64,000 nt of DNA from Isoetes taiwanensis (taxonomy: Eukaryota; Streptophyta; Lycopodiopsida; Isoetales; Isoetaceae), in NCBI GenBank assembly GCA_021234155.1, contig JAJEKV010000004.1, forward strand, positions 9,862,109 to 9,926,108, written 5' to 3'. The translations under genes and the position numbers were made by a program. Within the stretch, counting starts at the first letter, position 1, and each line of letters starts with the position of its first letter. The notes below the pieces were generated by a model. It was not told the origin of the DNA. It saw only the letters and a list, made by a program, of their open reading frames with translations, and ran no database searches. Positions 11,571 to 23,964 of the stretch are shown one piece after another.

Positions 11571-12353
11571 AAGCCGCACACTACGCTAACTACCCACCTA
11601 AAAATAAAGGGAAAATCCAATTATATCATTTGGACCCCAAAACAAATACAATGCTAATGTGATGAGTGGTTGATAAACCCGCCGAAAAGCTTATCACCGG
11701 ATTAAAAACCCGCCCTTCGGGTTTTCGAGGAAAACCCTAGTGATAAGCCTTCGGCAAGGGGCTTAGACAAACGAAGGCATAGAATCGCCCCAAAACCCGC
11801 GATGGAGAAGTCAAAACGGATGGCGCCGCCAACCTGTACCACTGCACATCAAAACAAACGAGAAACATACCAAAGAATAGCATCACCCAATGGGTGGAAA
11901 AAAGCATCACCCACCGGTGGAAAAACATGATAAATGTAACTTGTACAAAATATAATAAACAAAGAAGGGGGGGGGAGGGTGGGTTCAAAGAGAATAAGGT
12001 ATCACGAGAGAAGAGGAAGCGCCGGATGAAACGCCGATGAAGAAACTCGCAATAAGTAGCAAACGCCCAACCCCGATGAACGGCCCAAAACGCATGCGAT
12101 GCATGCATGCGACGATGCAATGCATGCATGACAAATGCCTTGAGCAAGAATGCCGATTCGCCACGAATCGACGACATTCTTTTGCACCGCATTCGCATGA
12201 AACCAACAAAGCGCCCGAATACCAAAGGACTTCCTTAACAAACTAGGATCGAGGACGAAGGTCACAGGATGAAGGCTAAAGGCCGGAAAGGACAGCAGGA
12301 AAGCAACGCTAAATTGGCCAAACCAGGCAGGAAGAAGCCCCTCCCCTGCCTGG
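11571..12353. repeat. ~770-bp direct repeat, copy 2
   Basis: This is the partner of 10223-10990. It keeps the large hairpin at 11681-11755 and ends in a hairpin at 12323-12353 (CCAGGCAGG / CCTGCCTGG). The loop sequence AAGCCC is as in copy 1, but the stem bases differ. A third partial piece, TCAAAGAGAATAAGGTACTG and onward, follows at 12360-12415. It repeats part of the unit (AAGAGGAAGCGCCGATGA). Confidence 0.85.
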
Positions 12354-12429
12354 AAACAAATCAAAGAGAATAAGGTACTGCTGAGAGAAGAGGAAGCGCC
12401 GATGAGACGTGGATGCGCATAATACATTT

Positions 12430-13610
12430 ACACTTCTAGATGGATATAGTAAAGGGGCCTGATGCATACCTTAGTACACAGGACTATTTTGTTAGATGTT
12501 AAACCTGAAGACCTCTGAGACACAACAATTCTGACCCTCTGTGCTAACAAAGTCGAATGCCCATATGATGGTGTTTTTACCAAATATAACTTGTGCAAGG
12601 TTTTGCCAGCTTTAGCTGAAAATGAAACATATTTGTTTATTATAAAATAAATAATAAATAAATAAATAAATAAATAACTCATATCATCTGTAAACTACAA
12701 TGGCAATTTTGATAGGCCATGGAATGACACAATTTTATAAGCTTTGATAATGACTCAGACTAACTACCCTATGCCCAACAAATGCAACTTAAGATAAGGT
12801 ATACCCTATAAAATCTGTACAAAGCTCTTCTTATGGATATGGAAAATCCGGCATAAAATCTGATACACAAACAATTGTTAAGTTCAAGGGCACTTCTACA
12901 ATATACCTAGGGCAAGCACCTACTCTATCATTCTATACTCTGTGCAGTAGCAGTACTTGACACCTAAATAATGAAGCCATAATACTTGATGCGGTCTACT
13001 TGATCCAACCATTGCACTGCATTCATGTTCTTCCTCTGCAAATCAAGAACAATAATTTATGAGCAAAAAGAATTTCATGAATCTCTAACCATGTCCTATG
13101 TTGAGCAAACTGCGAATCAAATGGAAATTTTAAAAGGAATGGTAGAAATAGAAGATAGGAATAAAAAATAGGAGGTAGAAATACCTTATTACCTCTACCC
13201 ATCTTACAATTTCATGGAATTTTTTAATAATCCATATAATCATACATAAAACAAAACTCTAGCCTTAAGCTCTTCAACTTCATACAGACATATCGACAGA
13301 TTTGAAAATGCCATTAATGAATTTTAGTTCTTGCTACAATAGCTAAAATTGGCATAATCTTGAAAAGTTTAATCAGGCTGATATCCATTCACATTTATGG
13401 GATGTTTCATGCAGCAAGAAAAAGGCATATGGGCAAAAGAGTTGGATCGAACACAGTTACATGCATAAATCTAGTATTGCATCTTTGCCACAGCTTACAA
13501 ACCAGATCTGTTTTTGCTTGCTGAAGAAGAATTATAGAGGCTTCAGAAGCATGGTCATATGGAATTCCAATGCTCTAACAGATTGGGTTGTACCACATCC
13601 TCAAATCTGA
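12430..13610. other. AT-rich stretch without recognisable gene
   Basis: I see no coding family. An (AAAT)n microsatellite runs from about 12645 to 12676. The rest is AT-rich single-copy-looking sequence. Confidence 0.5.
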
Positions 13611-13613
13611 TTA

Positions 13614-13795
13614 AATGCTCTAAAAAATATCTTTGATCCATGGATTTGAAGAATGGCTCAAAAAAACCTGGTGTCTCCAGATATTAGAATCTAAAAAACG
13701 TGGAATTGCTCTAAGAAATGTTGTTCATCCATGGATTTGAAGAATGGTTCAGAAAAACCTAATGTCTCCAGGTATTAGAATCTAAAAAACATGAC
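13614..13795 (+). repeat. 91-bp tandem duplication
   Basis: Two units, starting near 13614 and 13705, share CCATGGATTTGAAGAATGG and TATTAGAATCTAAAAAAC, with scattered differences. Confidence 0.88.
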
Positions 13796-13889
13796 TTCTC
13801 ATATAGCAACCAGAATGTAGCTCCAAAATCTGAACATGAGGTCTGCATCTGAGATGGGCATCTATGATTAGTCCAAAACTGTTTCTTCC

Positions 13890-14815
13890 ATTTGTAATCA
13901 TGAATCCATGGCTCTAATCCTGCATCATTATCAATAAAGTTTACAAAACTAAACACTTCATATGTAAATCTGCATCAAAAAGAGCTGGTACAGCTAACAA
14001 ACGCTGGTTCTCTTCTTTTCGTTTTGGATCTATGGAGTACCAAGTTGCTACAACACTCAAAGTCCCCACAATAGCCTCCATCTTGCTCAAACGTACTCAT
14101 CGCTAGATGAGACTTCGCATTCTTCAGATTCTATTTTTATGTGCGTGCCACAAGCATAGCCTTTTCTACTTTTAAACCTTTCTTTCAATGAAGGCAAAAA
14201 GGTATGATAGAAATACAAAGGCATAATAAGGAAACCTAGAAAAACATAATCAGGAAACTCTATGTTACGGTAGGACTTCCCTTCTTGACTCAGCTTCTTT
14301 CTTTGATAAGATCTGCTGGCAGAATATTTGCATTTTTTAGTGATAACGATGGAGTACAAAGCTTTGGGCAGAATCTCAAGGACAAATCTCAAGCATGGAA
14401 AATATATCACCTATGCTTAGGAATACTTACTGCACATAGACCTGGTGTTGAACAATGCAGATAAGCCTTCGATTGAAGCAAATAAAGACGGCTCTAATTC
14501 TGCAACATTAAAAATGAAGTCTGGTAGACGACACTGTCACATGTAAATTTGCATACAAACGCTGGTTATCTTATTTTTTATTTGGATCTATCATCTGCTG
14601 GCAGCATATTTGCATATAAATCAGACTCAAGCATGCATCTCAAGCACTTAATGCACCAAAACGAATTTCTTAATGATAACGATGGAGTATAAAGCTTTGG
14701 GCAGAATCTTAAGGACGAATCTCAAGCATGGAAAATATATCACCTATGTTTAGGAATGCTTACTCGCAAATAAGCCGGGTGTTGAACAATGCAAATAAGC
14801 CTCCGATTGAAGATG
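13890..14815 (+). repeat. Diverged local duplication
   Basis: 14305-14485 and 14592-14815 share GTGATAACGATGGAGTA, then AAAGCTTTGGGCAGAATCT, then ATGGAAAATATATCACCTAT, then GGTGTTGAACAATGCA. A shorter match links 13960-14035 to 14537-14600 (AACGCTGGTT followed by TTTGGATCTAT). It looks like a segmental tandem duplication with later indels. Confidence 0.8.
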
Positions 14816-15068
14816 AGATATACTTTGTAGAATTTTAGAAACCCAAATAATGATCCCTGTATATCTCTCTGATAGTGCCCTGCATGTCAAACTCTGAATC
14901 AAACTTTGAATCACTTAAACAAAGCCGGACGCAAAGATCTCTAAGTTCACAAAACTTAAGATTTAAAGGCAACATAAAACCTGGTGAAAAATCTTACCTT
15001 CCAATATATCGATTTCAAAAGAAGAACTCCACAGTCTGAATTCGAAGGATCTTTTGTTATCTTATTCG

Positions 15069-15975
15069 CAGTGTTGTATGTACCCGTATTTAACGTTTGC
15101 ATACATCCTGTACCTTCCTCACAATACTATACGTACTATACCTATAAGTTGACAGGTCAAATTGAGCTCTTGTTTTATTAATATTGTACTTAACGTATTA
15201 ATATGTAGACATACTTAAAAAAAAAGTGTCCAAATGACATTAGACCAATAGAATTGGTAAAATTATATATTAGGAAAAATACATTATTATATATTATAAA
15301 ATAGGAGTAAAGAAACACATTAGGAAACTTTAGACATTAGGAAAATTATGGAATTGTAGCTATTAAAAAAAAAAAAAAATTCTTCTTGCAAGTAAAAACC
15401 CAAAACCTCTGCGTTTTCCTTCTCTTTCTTCTTACCCTAGCTGCCAAATCGGAATGGAGATGGAGATGTAGACACACCTTCCTCCTTGTTTTGTCATGGC
15501 AGGTGGCAGACCTTCTCCTTAATACTTCAGTACCTTGCATTCATGCCAGGAAAGAAATGCAGAGGTTAGCAGTGATTAATAGCTTCGGATGCAACAAGCG
15601 AGCAACAATTATTTAAATTTATGTATCTGTGGGTGTAGATTGCAAACTAGAATATTAGGAGTAACTCTTAAATAGAAATATTTTGAATTGAAAACTTTGA
15701 AAAATAAGTTTCTAGAGTAATATATTCTGGTTCATTATTTAAAACTTAAAGTTCTGCATACAAGTTATTATTGCAACTATTTCAACTGCAATATAAGAAA
15801 TAATAGTTCTAAACAATTACAGGAAATACTTAACGTAATGTACATAAAGTATGTATTTTACGTATAATTCCAAAAAACGTATTTTAAGTACTTTTTCAAT
15901 GAAAGGTATGTATACGACATTAATACGTTAAATACGTATAATATCGTACCATATTAAACGTACCTAACAACACTG
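15069..15975. mobile_element. Non-autonomous hAT-like DNA transposon (907 bp)
   Basis: The element is flanked by a perfect 8-bp target duplication, CTTATTCG, at 15061-15068 and 15976-15983. Its ends are inverted: CAGTGTTGTATGTACC on the left, and CAGTGTTGTTAGGTACG when the right end is reverse-complemented. Both subterminal regions hold repeated TTAACGTATTAATA and ACGTATAAT-like motifs, as hAT elements often do for transposase binding. An 8-bp duplication with CAGTG ends is typical of hAT. There is no transposase inside; the only open frame (15386-15616) is unrecognised and could be captured sequence. Confidence 0.9.
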
Positions 15976-15983
15976 CTTATTCG

Positions 15984-17800
15984 GTTGGAAAGGTAAATAA
16001 AGATTTAAATCTTATAACAAAATAAAACCTGGTGACGGATCTTACCTTGGAAGATCAGCTCTAGAAGCAAGAGAAGGAACTCCAAATGCTTTGAATCCTG
16101 AAATAAAAATATCTTCATTAGTTTCAAGAAGATCCGATATGGTCTACTCACGTTTCCAAGAACCGATCCAGCGGAGCAAAATCCTGATAGAGGGAATTTC
16201 ATAGAGGAGCAACCCATAGAAATCTTTCCTCTTCAGTTTAAGATTTCTCATTGAATGCTGGCGCCTGGATTCAAGTTCTTGGCATTCAATTCGGCCAACT
16301 ATAATCCTGCAAGAGGGAACACAAACTGGAAGGGAATGCCACATGCGGCGTAACATGTGGCGTTTCCTGAAACAAAACTTAACCGCATCCAAAAATAAAA
16401 AAGAAGATGATTATTACAAGGCGGAAGAATTTTATTATAATGAATTGTATATTTCTTATATTAACATCCACTACCATCCACCCAGCTTAAAAGAATTGCA
16501 ATGACGATTAGTCGAAGCTCAATCCATTTTTTATTACCGATTCTTCCTGTAAATTTCATGGAGATACTCTTAGAACGAATGAAGGATTCCCATCTGCATC
16601 AATAATCACTTTCACAGCTGCGTTATCTATCTGTTGTCGACCCAAAACCAGATGACCTTCCATACCCATTTCATTGTAGCCAGTCTTATCGGGGATCTGC
16701 TGGTCGTTCTTATCAGCATAATCTACTAAGCGTTCCTAATTTTTCTTCAATACCTTATTCAAGTCATCTTCCTAATCCTGATCGTTGCTTAGCGGACGAA
16801 GAATGTGCATGGATGGCTTGTAATATATCCTTCGCAAATCTTGCTGAATTCTTGAGAATTGCCCAGGCAATCGAACACGTCATCCATCTGCTCATCTTCA
16901 ACCAGTGGAACTGAGTTACCTCGTACGTTTGGACAACCCATTAGAGGTGTCAACACATATAAACCATCATCCACAGCATCCAGCATCCACAGCATCCACA
17001 GCATCCAGCATCTGTGGCAGCCACATCCCTCTCCAAATTAGTAATATCTCTTCATACTCTGTCCAATGTGTCGGAATAGGTATGACCTCTCTTTAGCCTG
17101 TCTAATGTCTCGACATAGTTTTCACCTTAGAAATTATTTATCACATTGTCTAGGTTATCGGGTATCAATGTACTCTTCGTGATGTGCATGTCGGGGACTA
17201 TTCCAGAGGGTTCTCCTCGCTAGAAATTTGATTCTTTTTGCTCTGCTTCCTTTTCCCACTCCTCTCTCCTTCACCTTCCTCTTTGACTTCTTATTTTGCA
17301 ACACCGCTAGTTAACCCCTCCAGGTACGTGAAGGAGCTTTTAAAAAATCATGTTCTTCTTTCATCATGTTCCAAAGCAATGCTCTTCTTCTCCTAAATCA
17401 AAGCAACCCTAGAAAACGTGCCACATGAAAAGAAGCCAAGCAAGCATCCATCTTGGGAAAGAAGCTGGTACCCAATGTAGTAGGCCTAAGACATTTTCAT
17501 TTGTGGCAGGAAGATCAAATTGCCATCCAGTGATATTTCATTTTAGAATGTCTTCTTCCCATGCTTCCTAATTTTCTTATCAGCCTCCTCGTCACCGATA
17601 TGTTCGCAGAAGCATCTTAGCCTTCTTTCCTGGATGATCGGGCAGGGAGAACTACAGATCCAATCTTGTCTGTTTAGATAAGATTTTGGTGTCATTTCTA
17701 TGAATGAGGATGTCGGTAACAAAGTACTAATGTTGCTTTATACGCTTTTTGTTCTCAAACCTGGGCTCCTCATAAGTTCCAACATAAATGTGGCCTTCTC
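15984..17800. other. No recognisable gene; short (CATCCACAG) repeat
   Basis: I see no known protein family. At 16976-17010 CATCCACAG and CCAGCATC units are repeated four to five times. The stretch may belong to the hAT element region further right but shows no readable domain. Confidence 0.4.
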
Positions 17801-17805
17801 TTTGG

Positions 17806-18136
17806 TCTGCGATAAACTATGGAGATAATTGGACATTTTGGCAGGGAGGAGAAATATCAAGAGGTAAATACTTTGGTTGTCGTCATTCTAAAGATCCTTC
17901 CAAGGAACTGAGACACCTTCCAATCGAACTTAAATCCTCACATATCCACACAGATCAACTGAGCATGCTTAAGTACAGTGGTAGACGGATTCTTTCAGGG
18001 ACACGTGCTTTTGCTTCGTCCGACATTATGATATGGTAAACATAGGCTATCATGACTGCAGGAAGAGTACCCAGGACATGGTCTTTATTGCAATTCTCTC
18101 TAATATAAGCAGTATCTATGCCTGCAATTTGAAGCA
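17806..18136 (+). repeat. Inverted duplication, left arm
   Basis: GATAAACTATGGAG, then TATCCACACAGATCAACTGA, then CCTGCAATTTGAAGCAT form one arm of a diverged inverted repeat with 18754-19077. The match ends abruptly on both sides, so the unit is about 330 bp. The spacer is about 620 bp. Confidence 0.8.
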
Positions 18137-18753
18137 TACGCTCCTCTGTAAAATTTGAATATGTCGCAAGCAGTCCTAGATGTTGTGGTACTGGACTTCT
18201 GTGTTGGAGCTTACATGATGCAGGACCTCTCTCCCCAACAAAGTCGGCATCCTCAAGTCCGGTGCCCGTTGCTTGTACTCAAAACAAACTACGTAATCTG
18301 CATTAGTTTTCAAAAAACATTTGCCTGCAAGTATCTCATCCATCAAAGACAATTTATCTCAATGTCTGGCATGCGCCTCAGAGTCCGAAGAAAGCTCTTG
18401 TTGAAGAAATCCATTGTCATTTTTCAGAGACATTGTCTTGATTTCAATTGCTTCTTCATCCACTTGTTCATCACAACCATGAACTTAGACCGCGTCACTT
18501 CGAGCATAAGGATGCTTTTCGTCTTTTAGTTCCTTGACTTTTAGAATGATCGAGGCAACTTCAGCGAATTCCTACAAAAGAAGAACATGTCCGGAAGATC
18601 GCGTCAGTAATCTTAACGAGCAAAGCAAACTCAAAATAGAATAAATAACAGCCCAATGAAATCGCTAAGCAAAATAAAGCAAAACATATATTACTCCAGG
18701 GAATTGCGATGGCAGTCCTCTGGAGCTATAGAGTGCACAAATAAGACTGCCAA

Positions 18754-19077
18754 TGCTTCAAATTGCAGGCATGGATACCATCGACATTAGATAAAATTAC
18801 ATTAAAGATCATGTCATAGATACTCTTCCTCCAATCATGACAATCCGTGTTAACTACGTCATAATACCGGACGAAGAAAATGGGAAGAAACGCAGTAATG
18901 ATGTGCATAAAAGATGGTATTTCGGTTGCCACTGTTATTGAGCATGCTTAGCTGATCTGTGTGGACATGCAAGATTTAAATCAAATTGGAAGGTGACGAT
19001 AACCAAACTGTTTCACCTATTGATGTTACTCCTTCCTAGCCAAATGCCCAACTTGCTCCATAGTTTATCATAGATCC
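18754..19077 (-). repeat. Inverted duplication, right arm
   Basis: This is the reverse complement of the arm at 17806-18136. GCTTCAAATTGCAGGCAT at its left and CTCCATAGTTTATCAT at its right mirror the other arm. Divergence is well above that of the young MITEs nearby. Confidence 0.8.
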
Positions 19078-20775
19078 GTGGGGAGGGGAGGGTGGCTGGA
19101 TGTCATTGTATGACTTCTTCCATCGGACTTGAACATCCTTCAGCAGTAACGTACGCTTGGCATTATCAAAGGGTCATTGGGTCCGTCCGCTGCAAGAATG
19201 ACTGAATTGAGTGCCAACACCTTCAAACCTTGCCAGTGCTTGCATTCGAAGAATCTAGGGTTTTAATGGCATGACAAACAGGTTGCATTCTCCTCACAAC
19301 ATTATATATTTCTTTTTTCTTTCCAAAATGTCTCCCACCCAATCATTTCTCTGAGAGCATTGGCTTGTTGGTGGTGCTTGAATGCATTCTTGCCCTTTTG
19401 TCTCCTCTCCAAACCAAAGAATGCCGTATGATTGAAAGTAGAGATGATTCAATCATGATATCTGAGCATTATTTCGAGATAGATGTAATTGGAACCAAAT
19501 AGGATTTGTCCAGGATTTATGAATGCTAGGGCTTTCAAACGCAATGACTTGTAGATAACATAGACTACCAGCTTTGTGGTGATGAACTTCACCAAATGAC
19601 ATGTTTTCTGAAAAGGATCTTTAAACCAAGTATGATGTGAGAACCAATCCTTCAGCAACAGGTTTAGGCAGTGACATTGATCATTGGTGGCATGCAGACC
19701 TAGAAATTCTATCTTTAACATTGCACCCGCTGGCTTACAATTAGATGCATTATCCATTATGACCTAAAAGATTCTTTTTAATCCAAAGTCTCTATCACAG
19801 CCTTTGTCTTTAATCCAATCTGCCGTCACCTGGCTAGTTTTGGTTTCCATGGTCTTCAAAAACACTTCACCATCTAGGTATACGATCATGAAGTTTATGA
19901 GGTGGTCCTCACTGTTGGGCAAATTTTGGGGTAGAGAAGGTTTGTTCCGGTTGAAACTAAGAATTTTCGGCTGAGTCAGCGCATTGTAGGAAAAATTTCG
20001 GTAGATTTTTATGCATATTTGTATAAGAGTAATACAAATTTTCGATTGGGATTGAAAATATCCGGCTATTTGATGAAAGAGTAGGAAAATTTCCAATTGG
20101 GTTTAAAAAATTTGCCTAACACTGGTGGTCCTTGTTTACCTTGCTCCAATCGCCGGTCACTAGTGAACCGAGCCTACTTTCTGTCATGACACAATTTCAT
20201 CTGCACTCTCTCGACCATCTTTCCATGTATTCCATCAACCATCTTGTTGTTGCCATGCTTATACGAAGGTAACCTGAATGCCAGACCTGCTTTGGCAACT
20301 TCTTGGAATGTTTCTTTCATTGCTTTGTGTTCCAAGACGTAAGGAGACAGTCCGACATATAGAAATGCGTCCATGACCTTCAATTGTGCTTCCTTCAGTT
20401 GTTCTGACGTTAAACACTGCTCGACCTTCTGTTCGTATGTCTTTCCACTATTTCAATTGTCTTTGTCATTCTTTTCTCTCCCATTCTTACACCTATCGAC
20501 CCTAGCCCACCCTCTGATTGGTATGTCGGTGCAGCAGGAAAGGTGGTGTAGTTGATTTTTTCTGCTTTGAGCTGCCCCTGTCTATCGCTTGCTTGTCTTT
20601 TTTTGCTACTATTCTTCATTTTGCGTATCACATCTAGTCGGGATAACCTTTCAATTGCATCCTGTCACAAATCAACAGACACCGATGTCTGTTTCACGTA
20701 AGAGATGAGCTCAAATTCTTATTGCAGATCCATTTATAGATGAATATCCGCAAAACACACATTGCCATTCGTTTT
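19030..20775 (-). pseudogene. hAT-family transposase pseudogene (BED finger, DUF659, catalytic core)
   Basis: Read right to left, the order is that of plant hAT transposases. A BED-type zinc finger lies at about 20760-20660 (CVFCGYSS, then AHLLRETD, then C). A basic linker follows at 20410-20631, then the N-terminal part of the core at 20174-20383 (AFLYVGLSPYVLEHKAM). The DUF659 part comes next (NFMIVYLDGEVFLKTMETKT), leading to MDNASNCKPAGAMLKIEF at about 19757. Such proteins cut and paste DNA with 8-bp target duplications. The gene has several stops and frameshifts, and a 215-bp MITE (19910-20124) splits it; the reading resumes in frame on either side of the MITE. I could not find a clear C-terminal dimerisation domain. 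It is inactive. Confidence 0.85.
19910..20124. mobile_element. 215-bp hAT MITE inserted in the hAT transposase pseudogene
   Basis: Perfect 8-bp target duplications, GTGGTCCT, lie at 19902-19909 and 20125-20132. The ends are CACTGTTGGGCAAATTTT and, reverse-complemented from the right, CAGTGTTAGGCAAATTTT (16 of 18 identical). Taking it out joins the DUF659 reading of the host transposase without a frameshift. Confidence 0.95.
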
Positions 20776-21465
20776 TATCAAACTCCTTTACGAACCCCCA
20801 TTCTGGTCCTCTTTTTCGACCGCCAACACCTAGGCCACGAGCACATGCACGGGTACAACCCCCATGGCCCTGTTCTGAGAAGAGGATGCATGATTGCCGT
20901 CTGCACCTCCCAAACTAGATGCATGACCAGCTGTCATTACTGCTATGTAGACTGACAATGCCTGTGGAAATGCTTCTTGATTGCATGAACTAAAGGAAGA
21001 TGTGTATATATGCAAAGGAGCAAGCTCACTACGCATATGTTACAATGACATTCTATACAAGAATCAAGGGGGGAAGGACAAGAGCCTATAGAATTCAAAG
21101 GAACCGGGTAGGAACCGAAGGTTGAAAAACACTGGGAAGGAGTAATCTCACTTCACAGTATCCAACATTAGCCCAGGACACAAAACCCACACCTGAAAGG
21201 AAGACTTTTTTCCAAGGAGTATGTTGACTCAACCTAGTAGTCAACGTTTGCGGTGAATTCTAGGGCTATTAATGTTTTCGTTATATATGATATTACAGTA
21301 TCACAAAACAAACCAAGCAGGTGCGCAAACATTTTGTCAAGCAAAATGCAAAATATTTATTTATTTGGTCTAGCTCTCTTAGGGCCCTAAAAGGCTATGG
21401 AGCGCTTATTACAAGTTAACATCAGATCTTAGTCAATAGGTTACGGCGTGCATCCATCATCTTAA

Positions 21466-21612
21466 TATTTCGCATATGCGAAACCCACTAAACCACGTAC
21501 TTCGCATACATGAAATCAACTAAACCGCGTACGCAAAATTTTTTCCCCCTATTCGCATATAAAAAAAAAACTCCGCGTAGGCGGTCTAGTTGTTTTTGCA
21601 TACGCGAAAATT
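21466..21612. repeat. Cluster of TTCGCATATGCGAA-type palindromes, copy 1
   Basis: TTTCGCATATGCGAAA, then ACTTCGCATACATGAAAT, CGCGTACGCAAAA and TTTGCATACGCGAAAA lie within about 150 bp. Similar clusters occur at 32858-33062 and 43478-43530. No gene is present. From here to 22230 I see only AT-rich DNA without a recognisable family. Confidence 0.8.
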
Positions 21613-22230
21613 TTTCGGCATTGGAATATTTTTTTGCCGTATTTTTGACATATTATACTTTAAATTCATGTCATATCATATAAATCATACGTATTGGATA
21701 TAAAATGTATGCAGTATTGAACCTATCCCTGCCTTCATCAATATGGTATTCATGAAGCATTACCACCATAAACAAGAAGAATCAAAACAAGTTGGGAATG
21801 TTAAGGTCCAACATATCAGAATATCCCATCAGAACACACTTCCTAGTAGACAAGTCAACACAACCTTGTAGAGATGGCTGTCAACTAAGACTCTGCCTCG
21901 CTGGGATGAGGATCATTGCAAACGGTTAAGTAACAAATTCTGGCCTCCATTGTTCATACAAAGGAATGGATCCTCCTCCGTGGTCATGCAAGAGGGCGGA
22001 TGCAATACCCGTAAGCCTTACAATCCATGATAACAACTTGTCTTGTGCATTCCCAAGTCTGATGTGCAAGCTCATTCAACCATATTAATTGCAATAAGTG
22101 CAATGGAAAAAAAATTATATACCTTTGTGGATATGCTCCTTTACATAATAAATTAACTCCAATCTTTAAGTACAATTTTTATAAGAAATCTAAAGAAGCC
22201 ACAAGATAGTTTCTATCATCAAAAAGCTGT

Positions 22231-22292
22231 GCCAGCTTCTTACACCTGGGAGCTGGGAGCTGCCAGCTTGTTACACCTGGGGGCTGGGAGCT
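22231..22292 (+). repeat. 31-bp tandem duplication
   Basis: Two units starting GCCAGCTT at 22231 and 22262 are followed by TTACACCTGGG and GCTGGGAGCT. They are non-coding. Confidence 0.85.
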
Positions 22293-22985
22293 GTGCACTT
22301 GGATAATCTGTGAAAAGGAGTCAGCAATTTGGGTTCTACATGCCTGAATGGAAATCTGCTAGAGAAGTTCTAGTCTTGGAGTAATAGTTGTTCTTGCATA
22401 TTTTATTCAATAATGCATTGAACATGTATATTGGGGTCAGTGGCCAAGTATTTTTTACTCAGGAGGATAAACAAAAGCACACCAAAGTGTACAGAGGATT
22501 TTGTAGTCCATAGAAAAACTGAATACAACTCCAGGACAGCTGTTTCCCCAAAGAAATCATAAAACGTGCAGGAGTAACAAAATTGCCGTAAGAGAAGTCT
22601 TGGTAATTACAATATTCTTCAAAACGACAATTTCCATTTTGTCACATGCATTAGCAGCTCTCACACATCGAAGCTTGTGGCATTTGAAGTTCTTTCTTTC
22701 CAACTTATGAGCTTCAACCGTATGCGCATAGAAGCTTCAGTCCTTCACTAACATGTTCCTAGACAAAGAAATTCGCACTTTCGCATTTGCTTAAAAATGA
22801 ATTTGCAATGTCCATTCTTATATGAGAGTTCATATGTCGGAACAATCCACAGTTGCACTTCTGGCTATGGAGTCAAATATTTAGTAACCACATTAAAGCT
22901 AAAAAAATAAAAATGTGGCATCGTATAGGTTGCCCTGAATCTTACAATAACAGCATCATGATGCTGGAAGCATGAAGACAATACA

Positions 22986-23964
22986 TTATAAGTGAGACAA
23001 GGAAGCCTCATGATCAGATTCTAATGCATGCCACAATGCAGGATCATTGTAGTCCTTAGCTAGAAAAGACGCTCCTGCCTCACGAAGAGCAGAACCTGGA
23101 TTCCCTGTAGTCAACCCCACAACTGCTAGCTCTGCTGCTACTGCAGCCTTTAGACCTGAGGGGGAATCCTACTCAACCACATCAAATTATATGTTAAAAC
23201 CAAATTTCTTAGGTAAAGAGTGTAAGCAAAGAATCATTATATCCTTACTTCAATTGCAAAGGCTTTTTCTGGAGAGACATTGAAGTGTTGCATTGCTTTC
23301 AAATAAGGATCTGGGAAAGGCTTTGCACGTTTGCATTCACTGCCAACAACAAGCAATTCAAAAAAACTAGCCAGCCCAAGAATTGAGATCATTAGTTCTG
23401 CATTTTCTCTTGGCGCATTTGTTACTGCCGCCCTCTTTAGTCCATGCTTTTTGACCCATTCACAGAACCTATGGAGCCCAGCAACTGGTTTCAACTCTTT
23501 CACTGCAAGTCTGCAAATCTGAATGTCAATAACAATCATATACTACTCCAAATAATGGACAAAAAAATACCTCCATTGCCAATGAGAGCACTTATGTACT
23601 TACTTTCGGAAGTGAGCTTCCTTGTCCTCCATGAACTTGGCACGTCTACCTTCATCCCAATCAGGGAAGAGAAGACCACCAATTTCAGGGTTATGCTTAC
23701 CACTGATATTCTGGTTAAAAAAATCTCTTGTAATTGGTACACCTCCTTGAAAACCAACCTACAAAAACCAAAAATTCAAGAACTAGCTTACTCCTACGAG
23801 AACCTGCTAAAGACATATTACACAGTATAATGGACATTTGGAAAGACCTCTTGAAGCATGTCGCGGAATGATGCATAATGAAGAGGATCAGAATCGCATA
23901 AGGTACCATCCACATCGAACAGAACTGCTTTTAGAGCGCCCAATTGTGGAATATGTCTCGGCAT
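22986..23964 (-). CDS. SGPP: HAD-type sugar-phosphate phosphatase (SGPP-like), 4 exons
   Basis: Cytosolic haloacid-dehalogenase hydrolase of the Arabidopsis SGPP (At2g38740) type, which removes phosphate from several sugar phosphates. Exons: 23848-23964, 23604-23758, 23249-23510 and 22986-23168. All introns are GT-AG, and the joined frame is 717 bp (238 residues; the Arabidopsis protein is about 244). HAD motif I is DVDGTLCDSDPLHY near residue 17. Motif II is AAVTNAPRENAEL, the lysine motif III is KPFPDPYLKA, and motif IV is EDSPSG, formed across the exon 3/4 junction. The frame is also open upstream to an ATG at 23979; I chose the ATG at 23964, five codons in, because the protein starts align best there. 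There is no transit peptide. All catalytic residues are present and no defect is seen. The next gene upstream, in the same direction, is coproporphyrinogen oxidase. Confidence 0.93.

Noticed and set aside
10223-12353. LTR pair of a TRIM retrotransposon
   Set aside because: The repeat ends are not TG...CA, and I see no primer-binding site or polypurine tract; kept as direct repeats only.
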